Below, one piece after another: positions 56,680 through 64,000 of a stretch of DNA of 64,000 bases. The position numbers and the translations under genes were made by a program. The notes beneath the pieces were generated by a model. It made no database searches and was not told the DNA's origin. It saw only the letters and a list, made by a program, of their open reading frames with translations. The DNA is taken from positions 17,709,501 to 17,773,500 of the forward strand of contig CM027381.1 in assembly GCA_015680905.1 (NCBI GenBank), read 5' to 3'. This DNA is from Coptis chinensis (lineage: Eukaryota; Streptophyta; Magnoliopsida; Ranunculales; Ranunculaceae). How positions within the stretch are numbered: the stretch's first letter is position 1; each line of letters starts with the position of its first letter.

Positions 56680-57360
56680 AAGCTAAGTATCAATTGATAC
56701 TACTTTTAAGTGGAGTAGTATCGAAACTCAAGATTTTACTTTCAAATATTGCTAAGTACTAGTTGATACTACTTTTAAATGGAGTAGTATCGAAACTCAA
56801 GATGTTATCTTCAAATATTGATAAGTCTCAATTGATACTACTTTTAAATGGAGTAGTATCAAAACTCAAGATGTTATTTTCAAATATTGCTGAGTATCAA
56901 TTGATACTACTTTTAAATTGAGTAGTATTGAAACTCAAGATATTATTTTCAAATATTGTTGAGTATCAATTGATACTACTTTTAAGTGGAGTAGTATCGA
57001 AACTCAAGATGTTATTTTCAAATATTGCTAAGTATCAATTGATACTACTTTTAAATGGAGTAGTATCGAAACTCAAGATGTTATTTTCAAATATTGATGA
57101 GTATCAATTGATACTACTTTTAAGTGGAGTAGTATCGAAACTCAAGATGTTATCTTCAAATATTACTGAGTATCAATTGATACTACTTTTAAGTGGAGTA
57201 GTATCGAAACTCAAGATGTTATTTTCAAATATTGCTAAGTATCAATTGATACTACTTTTAAGTGTAGTACCAGAACTCAAGACTTTATTTCAAATATTGT
57301 TAAGTATCAATTAATACTACTTTTAAGTGGAGTAGTGTCGAAACTCAAGATTTTCTGTTA
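56680..57360 (+). repeat. Tandem array T2, 69-bp units
   Basis: About nine or ten copies of a 69-bp unit. Each contains the perfect palindrome GTATCAATTGATAC and an inverted pair ATACTAC/GTAGTAT around TTTTAAGTGGA. Since 69 is a multiple of three, one frame stays open as a 23-residue repeat, which I regard as accidental. Confidence 0.92.
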
Positions 57361-57586
57361 AAAAATTGCTAAATATCATTTGTTTTCTACTTTTTAAATA
57401 GGATAATATTGAATTTTTGTGTTAGTCTAAGTACCAGGAGATATTGGATACATACAATGGGATAAAGAATAAAATAAGCAAAAGATTGTCTGTCATATTC
57501 CAGCAAAATTTTAAGTAGCGATTTCAAAGCAAATCAAGCCATTGTATCAATATTACAAATTATCACAAGTCATAATGAGAAAAATA

Positions 57587-60158
57587 TTAGCTTTTAGCTG
57601 GCGCATCTATCCCCTCCAAACAGGCGGGATCAAATAGTAAGGTGTCAAGGTTGGGAGGTTGGGGATCAGCAGGATTAATCTCCTCCACTTCCGCATCACA
57701 AACATCCTTGTCAGCCTCAATAGTTTCTTTACTAGTATCGACCGCCTCTTTGTCAGTCTTGATGGCAGCCTCGGAAGTAGTCGTGTTCTCATCACCAGCA
57801 TCAAGGCTATACTGTTTAATAAGATGTGGAGGAAGATAAGGCCTGAAACTTCTCATGGTGGTGACATAATAATCCATTTGTTCATCAGCTTCAGCTAGCT
57901 CAACATTAGCCTGGGTTATCTGGGCTGCGAGTTCTCTTTTTTCTTGCTTATATCGTCGAGTCATAAGTTATGTTTTTTCTTGATCACATTGAGTTTGCAT
58001 TTTTTCATACGAGGTTTCATTTGGCTCGCCAACTTAGTATTCTCCTCTGTAAAAAATTTCAAATCATTAATAACCTCTTTTCGAGATGCTTCTGAAGAGC
58101 CAAGTTTGGTAATCGTGAGAGCATGATTCTTCTTTTCTTCATCAAGGGCTTTTTGGAGATTTTCTTTCTCTTTAAAGAGTTGTTCATTTTCTTTCTTGAA
58201 ATGACTGAACCTTTCCATGTCGGCCTCGAATTGGCTCACAGCAGCAACTTTCATCTGAGTTTAAAATTTCAGAAAAGGATATATGAAGGTAAGCGATAAG
58301 AAATTCAAAGAAATAAGAGGAAAAGACATAAACATACACCTTCTCAAATGAAATACACATGATACTAAAGCGATCACAAGATGTCAGGCAAGACATTGCT
58401 ATTTTATCTCGAGGAAGGATAGTGTCCACGAAAAGTGCTTCACCGAGTCTAGGTAGCGGGTTCTCGGCAAAAATAGAAGCAGAGATAGAAATAGTATCAC
58501 CATTAGACAATGGTAGTTTAGGGACAAATTTTGCAATAGCAGAGGAGGGGGAATGAGATTTAGATGGAGCATGGGCATGAACAGTTGAAGGAGCAGTTGG
58601 AGGTCTAACGAGCACCGAGATAGGTGCTGAAGAGGTGGTAATCTTCGCCATCTTGGACACCTCAGGAGTATCCAACGGTTTGGTGGTCGAAGGTTGTTTC
58701 CTCTTCTTCTGATACAGATTAGTATCGGTAGGCTGGTCTTTAGATGGAATGGGAGCCTGGGATGAGCTACCTCTGGTCGATTTTCTGGACCCAAAAAACT
58801 GCCAGTTGTAGGATTTTTCGTACGAAGAGGTCGAGATGCCATATCTGTGTAAAGTAAGTAGTTGTGATAAAAAACATCTTGCAAAAGTGGATAATTATAG
58901 AAGTTTGGAACTTCTTGCTTAATTTTGTAAAAAAGATATGCAGTCATAACAAAGCCATTAGTTATATAATCAAAATAGCATTGAGGAGTGTTACGAGGTA
59001 ATTCAGAGGAAGAAAAAAGTTTTTTAAATTTCTTTTTAGAAGAACAAGGCTGTAATGAACCTTGGATAGTTGGGGAAGGTGAGGGATCTTGATCTCGAGT
59101 TTTATCTGTTTTAAACACGTGCCCTTTTAAAGTATAGAGAGGAGCAAGATAGTTATTGACATCTTCAAGAGCGACATTTGGGATCGGATTGCCATATTTG
59201 TCAGCACCAGTTCTGGCAGTTATGTCTTTGTCACTTCCTTTCAGGAGTTCCGCTACTCTAGTAGAATCCCCACGACTTTTCGAAGTATCAGTTCTGAACA
59301 CTGAAATAATGGCACAAATATAGGCCAATCAGATAAAATGTTTGAGATAGAATGTCGGAATTTTTTTGCCAAGATAGTCATAATGGGCAACGTACCTCTA
59401 TGATTAAACACATGGTGCACCAATGTAGGAACGACGATAGGTCTGGATGACTCCCATTGACCAAAGATGATAAGAGGATAAAGAGGCCATTTGCTGTCGC
59501 TATCTCGATTCATTCTTATGATACCTTGTCGGTTACTTCGTTTCTTGGGGTAAAAATAGCCACTAGGCTTCGATGGACCTTTCTTGGGTTTTGAAGTACG
59601 TTCCACAAAAGTGTAATGGTTAAGAATATTAGAAAGTCTGATTTTATGGGATCTCCGCATGTCGGGATCAAGATAGGCATTGCACTGGTTGCAGATATAC
59701 ATCAACCTCCATAAATTGCCCATGCCTTGGCCTGGAGAGATACTCAAATGGTTCAACACCTCTTGGTCGAGGTCAGTAAAAGGGAGTCGTAGACCAGCAA
59801 CTAGTTGCCCAATAGTAATGATGATTGACTAGGCATCACCACTTTGGTATCTGGTTCCTTTCCTAGCTCCAGCATAGGGTCAAAGAGTGACATTATCTGG
59901 TATCTGGTACGCAGCCCTAACCAAGTCTAAGTTGGGTCTTTTTGGGAAATGGGGATTTAGACCTCGACTCCAGACACTGGTGTCTTCTGTTATCTCCCGT
60001 TCAGATTAAGAAGTTATGGTTTCAAAGGGATGGCATGGTAGGCCATCAGCAACATATGTTGGTTTCCAGTTTGGTGCAAATGGAACATTTCTTTGTGACG
60101 TCGAGGTTGAAGAAGATGATCTGACTCTAGCTTCAGACTCGGTACTTTCACTTGACAT
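57587..60158 (-). pseudogene. Antisense gene of the Tat element (Transposase_28-like, coiled coil)
   Basis: Runs opposite to gag-pol. ATG 60158 starts MSSESTESEARVRSSSSTST. One frame, with stops near 60006, 59889 and 59830, continues to VAGLRLPFTDLDQEVLNHLS and ISPGQGMGNLWRLMYICNQC, the pattern of the putative gypsy-type transposon domain (PF04195). Exon 1 ends at 59396 and exon 2 starts at 59300, joined in frame (NHR-VFRTDTSKSR). A shift near 58840 leads to QAPIPSKDQPTD and a proline/serine-rich part to about 58340. The next exon starts near 58254 with a coiled coil (FKKENEQLFKEKENLQKAL), then a last block ending at 57587. Function unknown. Antisense genes of this sort are known in Grande and other Tat elements. 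Confidence 0.75.
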
Positions 60159-60866
60159 GTCGGTATCACTAGGAACAATAATTTTTTTTATTAGAATCAT
60201 ATCCTCTATCGACATTACTATCACTATACTAAGTGCAATTATATATTATGTTGTTTATTACGCACATGTCAAAATTTCGAGGTGGCAGTGACGGTGTTCG
60301 AAGTGGGCATGCGTTCTTGACTTCGAAGCCAGGATCATTTCGTGACAGTTCGCCTAAAGTTAACACAATCTTTTGTCCTAGCCATATTGAAAAAGATAAA
60401 GACATATGATTTCAAAATTATCGTTATTTCGAAATTTGCAAAAAGCTCCGGTCTCTAACCTTAACCCTAGCCGTCTTTTTTTAGTTTACCAGACGCGATA
60501 TCCGTGATGAACAGATTGAGGGAAAAACAAATTATAATAGTAAATGCACATGTTAAAAGGCTATTTTTAACTAACCTGTCAAGTTTGTAGGAAAATCTAT
60601 CGAAGAGGACAGTGAGTAACTCCAAATCGAAGCTTTTTTAGATTTGTTAATGGTGGTGGGGTTTTGGATGTTGGAGTTTGCAAATAAGTGAAGAGAGAGA
60701 AGGTAAAATACAAACTTTTATAGTCAATGTTGGATGTGACTTTTCATTTCTAGTAGTAACCGCCTGGTAATTTGAATTTTAAAATCTTTGTATTTCAAAT
60801 TAATTTTTGTTTTTCACGGTTGTTTCTCGAAACATTCAAAATTTCAAGGTTGAAATTTGAAAGTTT

Positions 60867-60876
60867 CAAGAGGGGG
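60867..60876 (+). other. Tat polypurine tract
   Basis: CAAGAGGGGG directly before the TG of the 3' LTR. Confidence 0.8.
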
Positions 60877-61452
60877 TGATGTCGTGGGCAAATATCATCA
60901 AACCAATATTTCAGCCCGAATTTTGTGGCTAACTCGAGATATCGACATGATACGCTTTTAAGTTCATTGTTACAGAGATACGCGGGAAGAAAGACATAAT
61001 TGGACAAGGACTACCACTGAAAGGAGAAAAGGAAGGAAAGATCACTGTTGGAAGGAGAAAGGAAAGAAAGACATAATTGGACAAGGACTACCGCTAGAAG
61101 GAGAAAGGAAATAAAAACATAATTGGACAAGGACTACCGCTGAAAGGAGAAAAGGAAGGAAAGATCACCACTAGAAGAAGAAAGGAAGGAAAGATCACCG
61201 CTGGAATGAGAAAGGAAGGAAATACCACCGCTGGAAGGGAAAATAGACAATTGGAAAGACCACCGCTGGAAGAAGATATAAAAAGGATGATCAGAAGAGG
61301 GAGAGAGATGATTTTTTCCTCTAACAGATGCAACAAAAAAGTGATCTATAAACCACCATTGTTAAGCAATAAACTAGACTAATTTCATCTCACAAGCATC
61401 ATCATCATCATAAACTTCACTGTTCTTGAGAGAAGATCTCTTGAACATTACA
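60877..61452 (+). repeat. Tat element 3' LTR
   Basis: TGATGTCGTGGGC to GAACATTACA, 576 bp. Internally it has about three irregular copies of GACATAATTGGACAAGGACT with GAAAGGAGAAAAGGAAGG (60985-61225). The last 230 bp match the 5' LTR remnant. Confidence 0.88.
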
Positions 61453-61457
61453 CCACT

Positions 61458-61687
61458 CACGTGCAGCTAGTGAGAACATGTCGCTCAACCTAGCAGCACA
61501 CATGTCCATGCCACTACACGTATCCTACCAACTGCTTGTTCATAACACCTATAAAAGCCAACCCCAGAACTACGTTGGCTTGATTCCATTCTCACTTACA
61601 TTGTGCTGGATACGTAAGCATCTTCTTACTCATGAAGAGCAGTCATTTACACCAACCAAAACCATCTCCTTTCTTCATCTAAATTAA
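61458..61687 (+). promoter_or_regulatory. Possible promoter remnant (G-box, TATA box)
   Basis: A CACGTG G-box at 61458-61463 and TATAAAAG at 61550-61557 sit in plant-promoter-like spacing. A CT-rich leader-like stretch follows. A small open frame (61478-61687) spans the TATA box and is probably not coding. No gene follows within 1 kb, so this may be a detached promoter. Confidence 0.3.
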
Positions 61688-64000
61688 AGCTAAGTCGTAA
61701 ACACTTGGCGTAATGTCATGTTAATCCCTATGATAAAAATAGATGTTTACAATGTTGAAAAAGAAGAAATAATTGTTGAACAATAATTGCCGAAATTGAT
61801 TAGGAGGTATTCAGTTGAAATTGTTTGTGCCGTTAATTTTTAAAAGCTCTATCGAAAATATCATAAACAATAATTTGAATGAAGTTTTGAAGTTCCAAAT
61901 TTTGAGGTTTTGTACGTCATTTCCTTTAGCGTGGAGTGTCTTTGAACAATATCAGAAACAATAATTTGAATGAACTCAGTGATATTCATATTTTCAAGAT
62001 ATATAAGTGTTACTTTATGAATTGCTAATCAAATTTTATGTACAGTGGAAAAAAAATGGCTACTGCACTACCCACAAAATTTTTGCAGCACAATAAAAAC
62101 CCGCGTGCCACTTTTAGAACTTTAGAAATGAACGTTGTGTTAGATTATGCACGAATCTGATTAAGAGACATGCTTAAACAAAAACAGTTAGTTAGTGACT
62201 TGGTGGAGATTGATTAAAAACTGGGAAACAATTAGCCCCATTGTAACATACTTGAGAGCCAATTGACCCAGGTCTTGAGACTCCCAAGTTGCTACTAGGC
62301 TACTCCCAAAACACTTATAAGTCTATTACAACTCCAAACAAAAATTTAAAGGGTTGCAGTAAATAGATATTAGTGTTGCAGTAAATATATATGGACATAT
62401 CATCTTCATGATTGGTTTGAAATTTTTTCTAGGGGTGCTTATGACAGGTAAAATTGCAACAAAATAGCTGCAACTATATGTAAGGGTCCTGATGGTGCAT
62501 TAATGACAGGTTTATATAAAAAGGTGAGTGAGAAAGACCTTTTGAAGCTTAGTGCCTAGGAGGCTAGGAGCAGAGATAGATGTAGTTTTTTTTTTGCAAA
62601 GATTGCGTGCAGCTAGACAAGGCGATTATCATAGGATATAACTTAGAACTTATGAGAAAGTTGAGGTTGCCTAGGACACTATCAATGGTTGCTTTGGCCC
62701 CACATACCGTGCCTTGCAACATTGTTAATGGTGTCTCTAGCACAAAATACATGCGTAAAATATAGTATGATTCCAAAGTGGCAAAAAAAGAGGGAAAAAA
62801 AACCAAAAAAGAAAAAAAAAAAAAATGTGAAGTCCAGGATTTCAAATGTAAAAGTCTAAGAGAATAGAAACGGAGAAAAATGAAGTGAGCATACCCAAGA
62901 AGAAGAAATGAACTTGAGTCTTCTTCAGTGGCAAAAAGGAAAAGACAAAGATTTGGTGTTCACAAAAGAACTTTGTAATTCTAAAGCCTAAGCTTGTTAT
63001 AGCTTGACTGCCACGTACATTTTCTTCATATTCTTCCCTCTCTTTTAAACTTCATGAATGGATGATACATGCAGAAAAATTAATAGTGATATAATATCAA
63101 CAACAAAGAAACGAAATATACAAATCGAGTATCTCAATACTTTGCACAAAAGCTAAAACAATATGCATTGAAAAAACTCTTAATTATTGAAAATAAACTA
63201 CATTAATTGAAAGTTCTTCTAACATCATCAAAACATTATTAATGTCTATGTGAATATCATGGTTCTCATAGCAGTAAGCTAAAACGTTTATAACCAAGAA
63301 AGGATGAACATGGCTGACTTCAAGAAACTACCATTTTTGTTACGTTAGCAATGAATAATGCAGAAGCTATTCCTTGACTAAGAATGAAAAGGTTTCTACC
63401 CTAATAAAGATTGATTACATAAAATTAATTGAGTTAGTAAAGAAATCTACTCTTGGCATAAGTAAACAATTGGATTAGTATACATACAAAGTTTGTGTAC
63501 ACAATGTAGAAAACTTTAGTAGTCAATAGGCCTCCAATAGTGATTTTGTATGTTGTGTTGCTGGAAGCAACAATGCTATGAAATGAAGGTTCAACCAAGT
63601 TGCTTAATTAATGGCTGCAAAAGGAGGGTTTGTACATCTATCTAGCATAGAACAATACAACAAGTTTCAAATTTCAAAACCAAGACATTACCAGTTAGCT
63701 CAATATCATTATTTAAAAGGGTAAAACAATATATTTTGAATAATTAAGTAAGACTATGTATACCAGTAAAAAAGAAAATATTACTCCAATTTTTACAAAA
63801 TTATAATAGCTCGGAACAAATGAACATGATGATCAAAGAACAATCAATTTTACTAGTTATACCTCGCACATAATCCTCAAAATTCCCGATTTTACTAGTT
63901 CTATAGTTACAACTATAGAACTAATTCACGAAAGCGGGCATAAATTCTCCTCCAACACATAAAAGCTTGCTCCATCTCCTATTTGCAAATTTCCTCATGA
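61688..64000. other. AT-rich, no gene recognised
   Basis: Scanned on both strands. A TATATAAAAAGG motif near 62515 and a polypurine run near 62785-62830 were noted, but no frame with a recognisable domain. Short inverted pairs such as CTATAGTT/AACTATAG near 63901-63918 are too small to interpret. Confidence 0.5.

Larger units (their letters stand above)
49203..61452 (+). mobile_element. Ty3/gypsy Tat-lineage retrotransposon, 5' LTR truncated
   Basis: A 12.2-kb element. The order is 5' LTR remnant, primer site, gag, protease remnant, RT, RNase H, a second (archaeal-type) RNase H, integrase, then 5 kb of 3' region with two tandem arrays and an antisense gene, polypurine tract and 3' LTR. The extra RNase H and the long 3' region with antisense ORF are hallmarks of the Tat clade. 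Most reading frames are near-continuous with isolated stops, so it is younger than the LINE and hAT. The missing 5' LTR half prevents a TSD check. Confidence 0.9.

Noticed and set aside
56928-57314. A leucine-rich 23-residue repeat protein
   Set aside because: The repeat length is exactly the 69-bp DNA unit and the array is non-coding 3' sequence of a gypsy element.
62564-62845. Phe-rich minus-strand ORF
   Set aside because: Begins in a polypurine/polypyrimidine tract and shows no domain; probably not coding.

Overview
The window is plant nuclear DNA, most likely from a eudicot. It holds remnants of YUCCA and ATG10 genes, plant mobile domain (PMD) genes, plant-type L1 LINE, Copia, Ty3/gypsy (Tat lineage), hAT, Mutator-like and PIF/Harbinger-like elements, short plant introns with GT..AG borders, and TTTAGGG-like motifs. 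It is a repeat-rich, gene-poor intergenic stretch. Almost every coding block carries stops or frameshifts. Only one ordinary gene looks intact: an unrecognised three-exon minus-strand gene at 45.0-48.3 kb (possibly to 48.9 kb).

Layout. 0-0.7 kb: a possible 3' gene remnant. 0.76-6.42 kb: a full-length decayed LINE with 13-bp target-site duplications (TSDs). 6.6-12.2 kb: a MULE transposase-OTU fusion gene with three arrays of palindromic CAAACGA/TCGTTTG repeats. 12.55-14.84 kb: a convergent, broken PMD gene. 16.7-18.5 kb: adjacent fragments of a YUCCA flavin monooxygenase and an ATG10-like gene, probably captured. 20.64-26.24 kb: a Copia retrotransposon with 5-bp TSDs. 26.2-30.7 kb: a minus-strand hAT transposase gene cut by the Copia, a possible solo LTR, a 2.3-kb protease-only LTR element and a Tourist-like MITE. 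31.4-37.4 kb: a large foldback palindrome whose left arm contains a Mutator-like element, itself carrying a MITE and a 2.9-kb solo LTR. 37.97-42.23 kb: an element with TTA TSDs, GC-rich subterminal palindromes, a PMD gene and a convergent Myb/NAM-associated gene. 43-44.5 kb: a hairpin, a Copia gag remnant and a MITE-like element. 45-48.9 kb: the host gene. 49.2-61.45 kb: a Tat-lineage Ty3/gypsy element with a hAT MITE in gag, two tandem arrays and an antisense gene. 61.5-64 kb: AT-rich, no convincing gene.

The two most unusual assemblages each place a PMD gene tail-to-tail with a transposon-type gene, alongside dense palindromic arrays (6.6-14.8 kb and 38-42.2 kb). The second has clean terminal inverted repeats and a TTA duplication, so it reads as one mobile unit with PMD as cargo. 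All positions come from reading the sequence by eye. Family names rest on recognised motifs, not on database searches.
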